This document shows, piece by piece, positions 7,766-15,930 of a stretch of DNA of 64,000 nucleotides (position 1 is the first letter of the stretch; every line of letters starts with the position of its first letter). Location: the NCBI RefSeq assembly GCF_900106665.1, contig NZ_FNNA01000001.1, positions 1,290,227 to 1,354,226 on the forward strand. Reading direction: 5' to 3'. Source of the stretch: Paracoccus sanguinis (GTDB lineage Bacteria > Pseudomonadota > Alphaproteobacteria > Rhodobacterales > Rhodobacteraceae). The notes under the pieces are model-generated. The model was given only the letters and a program-made list of their open reading frames with translations, ran no database searches and was not told the origin of the DNA. A program made the translations under genes and the position numbers.

Positions 7766-8952
7766 CCGACCCCACCCTTCGCCCGAACGACCCGCTGATC
7801 GTCGGCTGGGCGCATACGAAGTTCGGCAAGTCCGAGGCGCCCGACACCCAGGCCCTGATGGCCGAGGTCGCGGGCCCGGCGCTGGCCCACGCGGGCGTCA
7901 CGGCGGGCGACGTGGACGGGATCTTCGTGGGGGTCTGGAACAACGGCTTTTCGCGGCAGGATTTCCAGGGCGCGCTGGTGGCGATGGGCACGCCCGAGCT
8001 CGCCGGCGTGCCGTTCCTGCGGACCGAGAACGCCTGCGCCACCGGCTCGGCCGCGCTTTACGCGGCGGCGGATTTCATCGCCTCGGGCCGGGGGCGGGTG
8101 GCGCTGGTGATCGGGGCCGAAAAGATGACCGCCACCCCGGTGGCCGAGGTCGGCGACATCCTGCTGGCCGCCAGCTACGTCCCCGAGGAGGCGGCGGTCG
8201 CGGGCGGCTTTGCCGGGGTCTTCGGGCAGATCGCCAAGAGCTATTTCCAGCGCCACGGGGATCGCAGCGAGGAGCTCGCCATGATCGCCGCCAAGAACCA
8301 CGCGAACGGGGCGCGGAACCCGCTGGCGCATATGCAGAAGGATGTCGGCGTCGATTTCTGCAACACGCCCAGCGACAAGAACCCGCTGGTGGCGGGGCCG
8401 CTCAGGCGCACGGACTGCTCGCTCATCTCGGACGGGGCGGCGGCCCTCGTGCTGGCGGATGCGGCGACGGCCGCGGGGCTGGCGCGCGGGGTCCGGTTCC
8501 GGGCCCGGGCGCAGGCGGGCGACCTGCTGGCGCTCTCGCGGCGCGACCCCATCGCGTTCCAGGGCGCACATCGCGCCTGGGCCGGGGCGCTGGCGCAGGC
8601 CGGGGTGGGGATCGCGGACCTCGATCTGGTCGAGACGCACGACTGCTTCACCATCGCCGAGATGATCGAATACGAGGCGATGGGCCTCGCCGCGCCCGGC
8701 GAGGGCTGGAAGGTGGTGCGCGAGGGCACCGCGCGGATGGACGGCGCGCTGCCGGTGAACCCCTCGGGCGGGCTCAAGGCGCGCGGGCATCCGATCGGGG
8801 CCACGGGGGTTTCGCAGCACGTCATGGCGGCGATGCAGCTCGTGGGCGAGGCGGGCGCGATGCAGGTGCCGGGCGCGACGCTCGCCGGGGTGTTCAACAT
8901 GGGCGGGGCGGCGGTCGCCAACTACTGCTCGATCCTCGAGAGGGTGCGATGA
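7762..8952 (+). CDS. Thiolase-family protein (acetyl-CoA acetyltransferase-like)
   Basis: A 396-residue thiolase-fold enzyme. The nucleophile is Cys92 in ENACATGSAAL; the second catalytic region reads VETHDCFTIAEM, where classic thiolases have HEAF, and the C-terminal motif is NPSGGLKARGHPIGATG. The last catalytic Cys region, usually CxGGG, appears as NMGGAAVANYC, so the protein belongs to the SCP-x-like/non-classical thiolases that often act on bulky or branched acyl-CoA. The GTG start overlaps the IclR stop (GTGA), with GGAAAGG as ribosome site. Within the operon it probably performs the thiolytic cleavage step. Substrate specificity cannot be read from sequence. Confidence 0.87.
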   Translation: MTDPTLRPNDPLIVGWAHTKFGKSEAPDTQALMAEVAGPALAHAGVTAGDVDGIFVGVWNNGFSRQDFQGALVAMGTPELAGVPFLRTENACATGSAALYAAADFIASGRGRVALVIGAEKMTATPVAEVGDILLAASYVPEEAAVAGGFAGVFGQIAKSYFQRHGDRSEELAMIAAKNHANGARNPLAHMQKDVGVDFCNTPSDKNPLVAGPLRRTDCSLISDGAAALVLADAATAAGLARGVRFRARAQAGDLLALSRRDPIAFQGAHRAWAGALAQAGVGIADLDLVETHDCFTIAEMIEYEAMGLAAPGEGWKVVREGTARMDGALPVNPSGGLKARGHPIGATGVSQHVMAAMQLVGEAGAMQVPGATLAGVFNMGGAAVANYCSILERVR

Positions 8953-10538
8953 AGCCGGTCTCGACCCGCGTCATGAACCTCGCCACGCTGCTCACGCAAG
9001 CGGCGCGGCGCGACCCCGAGGGCGTGGCGCAGGTGATGGGCGAGGCGCGGTGGAGCTGGGCCGCGTTCGACGCACGCGTGGATGCGCTGGCGGCGGGGTT
9101 GCAGGACCGGCTGGGGCTGCAGAAGGGCGACCGGGTGATGGTCCAGTCGCAGAACTGCCTTGAGATGATGCAGGCGATGTTTGCGGTCTGGCGCGCGGGC
9201 GGGGTCTGGGTGCCCGCCAACTTCCGCCAGACGCCCGACGAGGTCGTCTATCTCACCCAGGCCTCGGGCGCGCGCGGGCTGATCTGCAACGCGGCCTTTC
9301 CCGACCACGCCGCGGCCTGCGCGGCGGACTGCCCCGATCTGGCGTGGACGCTGTCCATCGGCGGCGGGACGTTCGACCCCGCGCTCGAGGCGCTGACCGA
9401 GGATCACATGGGCCAGCGCCCGCAGGTGGCGGCGGTGGACCGCGACGATCCCTGCTGGTTCTTCTTCACCTCTGGGACCACCGGGCGGCCCAAGGCCTCG
9501 GTCCTGACGCATGGGCAGATGGGGTTCGTGGTGACGAACCACCTCGCCGACCTGATGCCGGGGCTGACGGGGGCGGATGCCTCGCTGGTGGTGGCGCCCC
9601 TCTCGCATGGCGCGGGGGTGCACCAGCTCACGCAGGTGGCGCGGGGGGTCAAGACGGTCCTGATGCCGTCCGAGCGTTTCGACGTCGAGACGGTGTGGCG
9701 GCTGGTGGCCGAGTGGCGGGTGTCCACGATGTTCACCGTCCCCACCATCCTCAAGCTGCTGGTCGAGCATCCCGCGACCGCCTCGGCCGACCTGTCCTCC
9801 CTGCGCTATGTCATCTACGCCGGCGCGCCGATGTACCGCGAGGACCAGAAGCGCGCGCTGGCGACGCTGGGCCCGGTGCTGGTGCAGTATTTCGGGCTGG
9901 GCGAGGTGACCGGCAACATCACCGTCCTGCCCGCCTGGGCGCATGACGGCGACGACGCGACGGCGCGGATCGGGACCTGCGGCTTTCCCCGCACCGGGAT
10001 CGAGGTGCAGGTGCAGGACGACGCGGGCCGCGAAGTGGGGCCGGGCGAGACAGGGGAAATCTGCGTGATCGGCCCGGCGGTGTTCGCGGGCTATCACGAC
10101 AACCCCGAGGCCAACGCCAAGGCCTTCCGCGACGGCTGGTTCCGCACCGGCGATCTGGGCCACATGGACGCCGCGGGGTACCTTTATATCACCGGGCGGC
10201 AGTCGGATATGTTCATCTCGGGCGGGTCCAACGTCTATCCGCGCGAGATCGAGGAGAAGATTCTCACTCACCCCGCGATCAGCGAGGTCGCCGTGCTGGG
10301 GATGCCGGACCCGCTCTGGGGCGAGGTCGGCTGGGCGGTCTGCGTGGCGCGTCCGGGCGCCGAGGTGGACGAGGCGGGGCTGACCGCCTTCCTCGACGGC
10401 AAGCTGAGCCGCTACAAGCTGCCCCGGCGCGTGGTGTTCTGGGAGGCGCTGCCCAAATCCGCCTACGGCAAGATCACCAAGAAGATGATCCGCGAGGAAC
10501 TTGACCGCCGCGAGGCGGATCGTGGGGCGGGGACATGA
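8949..10538 (+). CDS. Acyl-CoA synthetase (AMP-binding, fatty-acid/aryl CoA ligase type)
   Basis: A 529-residue ANL-superfamily enzyme. The phosphate-binding loop is FFFTSGTTGRPKASVLTHG; the A5-like motif is VQYFGLGEVTG, followed by the hinge region WFRTGDLGHMDAAGYLYITG, and the C-terminal catalytic lysine region is KSAYGKITKK. It should convert a carboxylic acid plus ATP and CoA to an acyl-CoA, in the cytoplasm. The start overlaps the thiolase stop by ATGA, so the two are translationally coupled. The likely substrate is the acid brought in by the TRAP system. The chain or ring type is not deducible. Confidence 0.9.
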   Translation: MKPVSTRVMNLATLLTQAARRDPEGVAQVMGEARWSWAAFDARVDALAAGLQDRLGLQKGDRVMVQSQNCLEMMQAMFAVWRAGGVWVPANFRQTPDEVVYLTQASGARGLICNAAFPDHAAACAADCPDLAWTLSIGGGTFDPALEALTEDHMGQRPQVAAVDRDDPCWFFFTSGTTGRPKASVLTHGQMGFVVTNHLADLMPGLTGADASLVVAPLSHGAGVHQLTQVARGVKTVLMPSERFDVETVWRLVAEWRVSTMFTVPTILKLLVEHPATASADLSSLRYVIYAGAPMYREDQKRALATLGPVLVQYFGLGEVTGNITVLPAWAHDGDDATARIGTCGFPRTGIEVQVQDDAGREVGPGETGEICVIGPAVFAGYHDNPEANAKAFRDGWFRTGDLGHMDAAGYLYITGRQSDMFISGGSNVYPREIEEKILTHPAISEVAVLGMPDPLWGEVGWAVCVARPGAEVDEAGLTAFLDGKLSRYKLPRRVVFWEALPKSAYGKITKKMIREELDRREADRGAGT

Positions 10539-10601
10539 GTGCGCCGGCCCCGCCCGGACGGGGGCGCGCTGCGGCGGGCGCGGCGCCCGGCGTGGCCGCC
10601 C

Positions 10602-10634
10602 GGCCGGGATATTTGGGCAGGGAAGAAACCGGGC
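10602..10634 (+). repeat. Dispersed intergenic element, copy A
   Basis: GGGATATTTGGGCAGGGAAG lies in the 98-base space between the CoA ligase and the next gene. It is one of seven related copies in this window with the core GGG(G/A)(A/T)TATTT-GG-CCAG-AAG. Elsewhere in the window they lie outside genes, which supports starting the next protein at 10637 rather than at the earlier in-frame ATG (10535). Confidence 0.6.
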
Positions 10635-10636
10635 GC

Positions 10637-11458
10637 ATGGTCCATCCCGGCCCGCGCGCGGCCGAGCGGGCGGTTGCGGTGCGGGCGCGGGTTGAGCCGG
10701 TCTCGGGGGTGCTGAGGGCCGGCGAGACGGTGATGGCGGGCGTGGCGAGGCTGTTCGCCGAGGCCGGCTGCCGCGGCGGGATGGTGTTTCTGGACGGCTT
10801 GACCTGCGAGCCGCTGCGCTATGTGCTGCCGGCGCTCTCCACCGACGGGGTCCATGCGGCGTGGTATTCGGACACGCACAGTCTGGAGGACGCACGGATC
10901 ATTCGCGCCACGGCCAGCGTCGGGACGCGCGACGGGGCGGCTTTCCTGCACGGACACGGGCTGTGGCAGGCGGGCCGGGCGCCGGTGGCGATGGGGCATC
11001 TGCTGCCGTTCGAAAGCGTCGTGGCCGCCGACGCCCCGGTGACGGGGCTGGGGGCGCGGGACGCCGGGTTCGTGGCGCGCCCGGACGACGAGACCGCCTT
11101 CACCCTGTTCCAGCCCGAGGGTGGCGGCGCGGGCGACAGCCTCCTCGCCCGGATCGCGCCGGGCGAGGACGTGGTGACCTCCATCGAGGCGCTCGCCGCC
11201 GCGCATGGCATCATCGACGCCCGGCTGCATGGCCTCGGCAGCATCGACCATGTGCGCTTCGCCCAGGGGGGCCGGATGGACTGCCTCGCCACCGAACTGC
11301 GGCTGCACGGCGCGGTGCTGCGCGCGGGTCGGGCGCAGGTGGGCATCGAGGTCGTGGACATCGCCGGGCGGATCAAGTCGGGCGAGCTGAAACGCGGCGC
11401 CAACCCGGTGGGCGTGACGCTGGAACTGCTGATCGAACCGATGGAGGACCGCCCATGA
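10637..11458 (+). CDS. PPC/DUF296 (PCC) domain protein, two-domain form
   Basis: A 273-residue protein of the PPC/DUF296 family, the fold also found in plant AT-hook proteins; bacterial members have no settled function. The sequence seems to contain two related halves: the first around GMVFLDGLTCEPLRYVLP and HGHGLWQ...GHLLPFESVVA, the second around SIEALAAAHGIIDARLHGLGSID then VGIEVVDIAGRIKSGELKRG. His and Gly-rich pieces (LHGHGLW, GHLLP) resemble the metal or ligand site of the family. I chose the ATG at 10637 because the upstream in-frame extension contains a dispersed intergenic element and is low-complexity Ala/Pro/Gly/Arg. Its fixed place between a CoA ligase and an SDR suggests a role in the same pathway, but none can be assigned. 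Confidence 0.7.
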   Translation: MVHPGPRAAERAVAVRARVEPVSGVLRAGETVMAGVARLFAEAGCRGGMVFLDGLTCEPLRYVLPALSTDGVHAAWYSDTHSLEDARIIRATASVGTRDGAAFLHGHGLWQAGRAPVAMGHLLPFESVVAADAPVTGLGARDAGFVARPDDETAFTLFQPEGGGAGDSLLARIAPGEDVVTSIEALAAAHGIIDARLHGLGSIDHVRFAQGGRMDCLATELRLHGAVLRAGRAQVGIEVVDIAGRIKSGELKRGANPVGVTLELLIEPMEDRP

Positions 11459-12219
11459 CCACCCACGCCAAGGTCGCGCTGATCACCGGGGCCGCGCGCG
11501 GCATCGGCCTCGCCACAACGGAAATCCTGCTCGAACGCGGCTGGCAGGTGGCGATGGTCGACCGCGACGGCCCGGCGCTGTCCGAGGCGGCCGCGGGTTT
11601 GCAGGGGGTGAATCCGATCGTCGCGGATGTCTCGATCCCGGCCGAGGTGGACGCCATGCGGGACGCGGCGCTCAGCCGCTTCGGGCGGCTCGACGGGCTG
11701 GTCAACAACGCGGGCGTGGCGCTGTTCGCCCGCGCCCCGCAGACCGATTTCGAGGCGTGGCGCGAGGTGATGGCCACCAACCTCGACGGGGTGTTCCTCT
11801 GCACCCAGGCGCTGGTCCCGGCGCTGGCCGAGACGCGGGGGGCGATCGTCAACATCGCCTCGATCTCGGGGCTGCGGGCGTCCACGCTGCGGGTCGCCTA
11901 TGGCACCTCGAAGGCGGCGGTGATCCACCTGACCAAGCAGTTCGCGGCGGAACTGGGCGAGCAGGGCATCCGCGTGAACTGCATCGCGCCGGGGCCGGTC
12001 AGGACCAAGCTCGCCATGGCCGTCCACGCGCCCGAGATCATCGCGGCCTATTACGACGCCATCCCGCTCAACCGCTACGGCGAGGCGCGCGAGATCGGCG
12101 AGGGGATCGCCTTCCTGCTGTCGGAGGCGGCGAGTTTCGTCACCGGCCAGACGCTGGCGGTGGATGGCGGGTTCGACGCGACCGGCGTGGGCCTGCCGGC
12201 GCTGCGGCGCGAGGACTAG
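11455..12219 (+). CDS. SDR-family oxidoreductase (3-oxoacyl reductase/hydroxyacyl dehydrogenase-like)
   Basis: A 254-residue classical SDR: TGAARGIG at the N-terminus, an acidic residue at the end of the second strand (MVDRDG) favouring NAD, NNAG, the active-site serine in NIASISG and YGTSK. It keeps the C-terminal VDGG of FabG-like enzymes. The ATG overlaps the stop of the PPC gene (ATGA). It is the last gene of the operon and could oxidise or reduce a hydroxy/oxo group on the acid or its CoA ester. Its stop is three bases from the stop of the convergent ABC transporter gene. Confidence 0.88.
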   Translation: MTTHAKVALITGAARGIGLATTEILLERGWQVAMVDRDGPALSEAAAGLQGVNPIVADVSIPAEVDAMRDAALSRFGRLDGLVNNAGVALFARAPQTDFEAWREVMATNLDGVFLCTQALVPALAETRGAIVNIASISGLRASTLRVAYGTSKAAVIHLTKQFAAELGEQGIRVNCIAPGPVRTKLAMAVHAPEIIAAYYDAIPLNRYGEAREIGEGIAFLLSEAASFVTGQTLAVDGGFDATGVGLPALRRED

Positions 12220-12222
12220 GCC

Positions 12223-12993
12223 CTAGCCCGCCGAGCCGACATAGCTGGCCGACGCCTCGATCAGGTGGCGCGTATAGGCGCTGTCGGCGCGGCCTGCGCG
12301 CAGCGCCGCGGCGTCCAGCCGGTCCACGATCAGCCCGCCCTGCATCACCGCCAGCCGCTGGCAGAGATGCCCGATCACCGCGAGGTCGTGGCTGACCATC
12401 AGGTAGGTCAGCCCCCGGTCGGCGCGCAGATCGGCGAGCAGGTTCAGGATTTCCGCCTGCACCGACACGTCGAGCGCCGAGGTCGGCTCATCCAGCAGCA
12501 ACAGCGCCGGCTCTCCGGCCAGGGCGCGGGCCACGGCGACCCGCTGGCGCTGGCCGCCCGAGAGCTGGTGCGGATAGCGGAAGCGGAAGCCCTGCCCCAG
12601 CCCCACGTCGTCGAGCAGCCGGGCGATCCGGCGGTCGATGTCGTCCATCCCTTGCAGCTTGAGCGTCTCGGCCAGCACCCGGTCGACGGTGTGGCGCGGG
12701 TGCAGGCTCGCATAGGGGTCCTGGAACACCATCTGCACCTTGCGGTGGAACGCCTTGCTGCGGGCGGTGCCGCGCAGGCTCTCGCCATCCACGGTGATGG
12801 TCCCCGACCAGGTCGGCGCCAGCCCGGCGAGCGCGCGCAGGATGGTGGACTTGCCCGAGCCGGATTCGCCCACCAGCCCGAAGCTTTCGCCCCGCGCGAC
12901 GGTCAGGTCGACGCCCTTGACCGCATCCACGCGGTCGGGCGGGTTGCCGAACCACACCCGCAGGTCGCGGATCTCGAGGATCGGCGCGCTCAT
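12223..12993 (-). CDS. Peptide-type ABC transporter ATP-binding protein (DppF/OppF-like)
   Basis: A 256-residue ABC ATPase. Walker A is GESGSGKST, the signature is LSGGQRQRVAVARAL, Walker B is LLLLDEPTSALD, and the switch His is in MVSHDLAVI. The Q-loop reads VFQDPYASLHPRHTV, characteristic of the Dpp/Opp family. It lacks the longer C-terminal tail with the [4Fe-4S] or oligopeptide-binding extension seen in some relatives. The ATG at 12993 overlaps the stop of the partner ATPase gene (ATGA). It is the last of five genes of one transporter. Confidence 0.9.
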   Translation of the reverse strand: MSAPILEIRDLRVWFGNPPDRVDAVKGVDLTVARGESFGLVGESGSGKSTILRALAGLAPTWSGTITVDGESLRGTARSKAFHRKVQMVFQDPYASLHPRHTVDRVLAETLKLQGMDDIDRRIARLLDDVGLGQGFRFRYPHQLSGGQRQRVAVARALAGEPALLLLDEPTSALDVSVQAEILNLLADLRADRGLTYLMVSHDLAVIGHLCQRLAVMQGGLIVDRLDAAALRAGRADSAYTRHLIEASASYVGSAG

Positions 12994-13889
12994 CGCACGC
13001 CCCCCGGAAACGCGTCGATCATCGAGGCATCGACCAGCGCGGGGTCGAGCGGGCCGTCCTTCCACTCGGGGCGACGCTCCAGCACCGCCAGCCGCTCGAC
13101 CGGCGCATCGAGGCGGGGCAGGCTGTTCAAGAGCCCCTGCGTATAGGGGTGCCGGGCGGCGTGCAGGTCGCGGGCGGCCAGCGTTTCCACCACCCGGCCG
13201 GCATACATGATGAGCACCCGGTCGCAGAACTGGGCGACGAGGTTCAGGTCGTGGCTGATGAAGATCAGCCCCATGCCGCGGTCGCGCACCAGATCGTCCA
13301 TGATCCGCAACACCTCGGTCCGCACCGAGACGTCCAGCGCGCTGGTCGGCTCGTCCGCGATCAGGATTTCCGGGCCCGAGGCGAGCATCATGGCGATCAT
13401 GATCCGCTGCCCCATCCCGCCCGAGACCTCGTGCGGATAGGCGCCGAACACCCGCTCCGGCTCGCGGATGCGGACCGCCTCGAGCATCTCCATCGCGCGG
13501 GTGCGGGCGGTGGCGCGGCCGGCGCCGGTCTGCTGGCGATAGGCCTCGACGATCTGGTCGCCGACCCGCATCACCGGGTTGAGGCTGAACTTGGGGTCCT
13601 GCATCACCATGCTGATCCGGCGGCCGCGGATGGCGCGCATCTGCCGCTCGGGCAGGTTCAGGATCGACTGGCCGTCAAGCTCCATCCGCTCGGCCGTCAC
13701 GCGGCCGGGCGGGCGCACGAGGCCGAGGATGGCGCGGCCGGTCATCGACTTGCCCGAGCCGGATTCGCCCACCACGCCCAGCCGCTCACGGCCGAGGTCG
13801 AAGCTGACGCCGCGCACCGCCTCGAACACGCCCTGCCGGGTGGGGAAGGCGACCCGCAGGTCGCGGACTGAGAGGAGCGGCGCGCTCAT
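12990..13889 (-). CDS. Peptide-type ABC transporter ATP-binding protein (DppD/OppD-like)
   Basis: A 299-residue ABC ATPase pairing with the one downstream. Walker A GESGSGKSMTGRAILG, Q-loop MVMQDPKFSLNPVMRVG, signature VSGGMGQRIMIAMML, Walker B ILIADEPTSALDVS and FISHDLNLVAQFC are all present. The C-terminal oligopeptide transporter extension is present (HPYTQGLLNSLPRLDAP then LAVLERRPEWKDGPLDPALV), although the cysteines found there in many Dpp/Opp ATPases are absent. Overlaps on both sides show tight operon packing. Confidence 0.9.
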   Translation of the reverse strand: MSAPLLSVRDLRVAFPTRQGVFEAVRGVSFDLGRERLGVVGESGSGKSMTGRAILGLVRPPGRVTAERMELDGQSILNLPERQMRAIRGRRISMVMQDPKFSLNPVMRVGDQIVEAYRQQTGAGRATARTRAMEMLEAVRIREPERVFGAYPHEVSGGMGQRIMIAMMLASGPEILIADEPTSALDVSVRTEVLRIMDDLVRDRGMGLIFISHDLNLVAQFCDRVLIMYAGRVVETLAARDLHAARHPYTQGLLNSLPRLDAPVERLAVLERRPEWKDGPLDPALVDASMIDAFPGGVR

Positions 13890-14818
13890 TCCGCGCCTCC
13901 CTTGGGGTCGAGCACGTCGCGCAAGCCATCGCCGAGGAAGTTGAAGGCGAGGCTGACGAGGAAGATCGCGATCCCCGGCATCGCCGCGACCCACCAGAAA
14001 TCGAGGATGTAGGTCCGCCCGTCCGAGATCATCGCCCCCCACTCCGGCTGCGGCGGCTGCGCACCGAGGCCGAGGAACCCGAGCCCCGCCGCCGACAGGA
14101 TGATCCCGGCCATGTCGAGCGCCACCCGCACGATCAGCGACGAAAGGCAAAGCGGCCAGATGTGCAGCACCAGCAGCCGCAGGGGCGAGGCGCCCTGCAT
14201 CCGCGCCGCGGCGATGAAGTCGGCGTTGCGGATGGTCAGCGTCTCGGCCCGCGCGAGGCGGGCATAGGGCGGCCAGCCGGTGATCGCCAGCGCAAGCACC
14301 GCGTTGGTGATCGACGGCCCCAGCGCCGCGACGAAGGCCAGCGCGAGGATCAGCTTGGGGAAGGCGAGGAAGATGTCGGTGATCCGCATCAGCACCTGGT
14401 CTACCCAGCCGCCCGCGAAGCCCGCCAGCGTGCCGACGATCAGCCCGATCAGCGGCGAGATCAGCGCCACCGTGCCGACGATGAACAGCGTGATCCGCGA
14501 CCCCCAGATCAGCCGCGAGAGGATGTCGCGCCCGAGGTGGTCGGTCCCCAGCCAGTGCGCGGCCGAGGGCGGTTGCAGCCGCTCGGCGAGGTTCTGGGCA
14601 TAGGGACTCGCCGGGGCCAGCAGCGGGGCAAAGATCGCGGTGCCGATCAGCAGGATCAGGATGATCAGCCCGACGACGGCCAGGTGGTTGGCGCGGAACA
14701 CCAGCCAGCCCTGATAGAGCGCCCCCAGCCGCGCCTGCCGGCGGGTGGTGGGCGCGTCCGACAGAAGCCACTCGCGGGTGGATTGCGGGGTGGCGGCGTG
14801 ATCTGGCAGGGGGGTCAT
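13886..14818 (-). CDS. Peptide-type ABC transporter permease (DppC-like)
   Basis: A 310-residue inner-membrane protein. After a cytoplasmic N-terminus and a first helix (HLAVVGLIILILLIGTAIF) it has the DppC signature LGTDHLGRDILSRLIWGSR, five further helices and the EAA loop region (ADFIAAARMQGASPLRLLVLH). The sequence ends with NFLGDGLRDVLDPKGG, diagnostic of the family. It overlaps its neighbours by ATGA at both ends. Confidence 0.91.
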   Translation of the reverse strand: MTPLPDHAATPQSTREWLLSDAPTTRRQARLGALYQGWLVFRANHLAVVGLIILILLIGTAIFAPLLAPASPYAQNLAERLQPPSAAHWLGTDHLGRDILSRLIWGSRITLFIVGTVALISPLIGLIVGTLAGFAGGWVDQVLMRITDIFLAFPKLILALAFVAALGPSITNAVLALAITGWPPYARLARAETLTIRNADFIAAARMQGASPLRLLVLHIWPLCLSSLIVRVALDMAGIILSAAGLGFLGLGAQPPQPEWGAMISDGRTYILDFWWVAAMPGIAIFLVSLAFNFLGDGLRDVLDPKGGAE

Positions 14819-15927
14819 CCGGCCCTCGGGTCGAGCACGCGATACAGGATGTCGCTGAGCAGGTTCAGCGCCACGAAGCAGGTGCCGACGACGATCGTGC
14901 CGCCGAGAACCGCGTTCATGTCGCCGGCGAGCAGCGTCTTGGTGATGTAGCTGCCGATGCCGGGCCACGAGAAGATGATCTCGGTCAGCACCGACCCTTC
15001 GAGCAGCGAGCCGAACGACAGCGCGATCACGGTGATCAGCGGCACCGCGATGTTGCGGAAGGCATGGCCCCAGATCACCCGGCGCTCGGACAGGCCCTTG
15101 ACCCGCGCGGTGGTGATGTATTCGGACGAGAGCTGTTCCAGCATGAAGCTGCGGGTCATGCGGCTGATGTAGGCGAGGCTGAAATAGCCCAAGAGCGAGG
15201 CCGGCAGGATGATGTGCGAGAACGCATCCCGCCACGCCGCCCAGTCCCCGGCCAGCGCCGAGTCGACCAGCAGGAGCCCGGTCCGCACCGGCACCATGCC
15301 GTCATAGATGATCCCCTGCCGCCCCGGCCCCCCGACCCAGTTGAGGATGCCGTAGAACACCAGCAGCCCCATCAGCCCCAGCCAGAAGATCGGCACCGAA
15401 TAGCCGACCAGCGCCAGCACGCGGGCCACCTGGTCGATCCAGCCGCCCCGGTTCGCCGCCGCGATGACGCCCAGCGGCACCCCCACGGTGACCCCGATCA
15501 GCGTGCCCAGCGCCGCCAGCTCGAGCGTCGCGGGGAACACCCGGCGCAGGTCCTCGGCCACCGGATGCCCGGTCGAGATCGAGCGCCCGAAATCGCCCTG
15601 CAGCACGTCGCCGATATAGCGCAGGAACTGGACGATCAGCGGCTGGTCGAGGCCCATGGCCTGCCGCGCGGCCTCGTATTGCGCGGGCGTGGCGCGCTCG
15701 CCCACCACCTTCAGCACCGGGTCGATGGGCATCACCCGGCCGATGATGAAGGTGACGAGCAGCAGCCCCAGCATCGTCAGCAACAGCGACAGGAACACCC
15801 CGCCGATCTGACGGGTGCGGCGCATGGCCCGGCTGGGGCCGCGCGGGGACGCGCCCGGACCCTCGGGGCCCGGATCGGCAGAGCCGGGCGGTAGGGTCCG
15901 CCCGGCGAGCTGGTCGGTCGTGGACAA
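14815..15927 (-). CDS. Peptide-type ABC transporter permease (DppB-like)
   Basis: A 370-residue inner-membrane protein with an unusual Pro/Gly-rich N-terminal leader of about 35 residues before the first helix (LSLLLTMLGLLLVTFIIG). It contains the DppB signature MGLDQPLIVQFLRYIGDVL, GDFGRSI, the EAA loop (YITTARVKGLSERRVIWGHAF) and the C-terminal FSWPGIGSYI. The leader could be an over-called start: an internal ATG (MRRTRQIG) precedes the first helix, although the spacing to the binding-protein gene (3 bases) favours the longer form. Confidence 0.9.
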   Translation of the reverse strand: MSTTDQLAGRTLPPGSADPGPEGPGASPRGPSRAMRRTRQIGGVFLSLLLTMLGLLLVTFIIGRVMPIDPVLKVVGERATPAQYEAARQAMGLDQPLIVQFLRYIGDVLQGDFGRSISTGHPVAEDLRRVFPATLELAALGTLIGVTVGVPLGVIAAANRGGWIDQVARVLALVGYSVPIFWLGLMGLLVFYGILNWVGGPGRQGIIYDGMVPVRTGLLLVDSALAGDWAAWRDAFSHIILPASLLGYFSLAYISRMTRSFMLEQLSSEYITTARVKGLSERRVIWGHAFRNIAVPLITVIALSFGSLLEGSVLTEIIFSWPGIGSYITKTLLAGDMNAVLGGTIVVGTCFVALNLLSDILYRVLDPRAG

Positions 15928-15930
15928 GGG

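Noticed and set aside
10535..10636. N-terminal extension of the PPC/DUF296 protein (ATG at 10535)
   Set aside because: It would be translationally coupled to the CoA ligase, but it encodes low-complexity sequence and includes a copy of an element found outside genes elsewhere; the ATG at 10637 is preferred.
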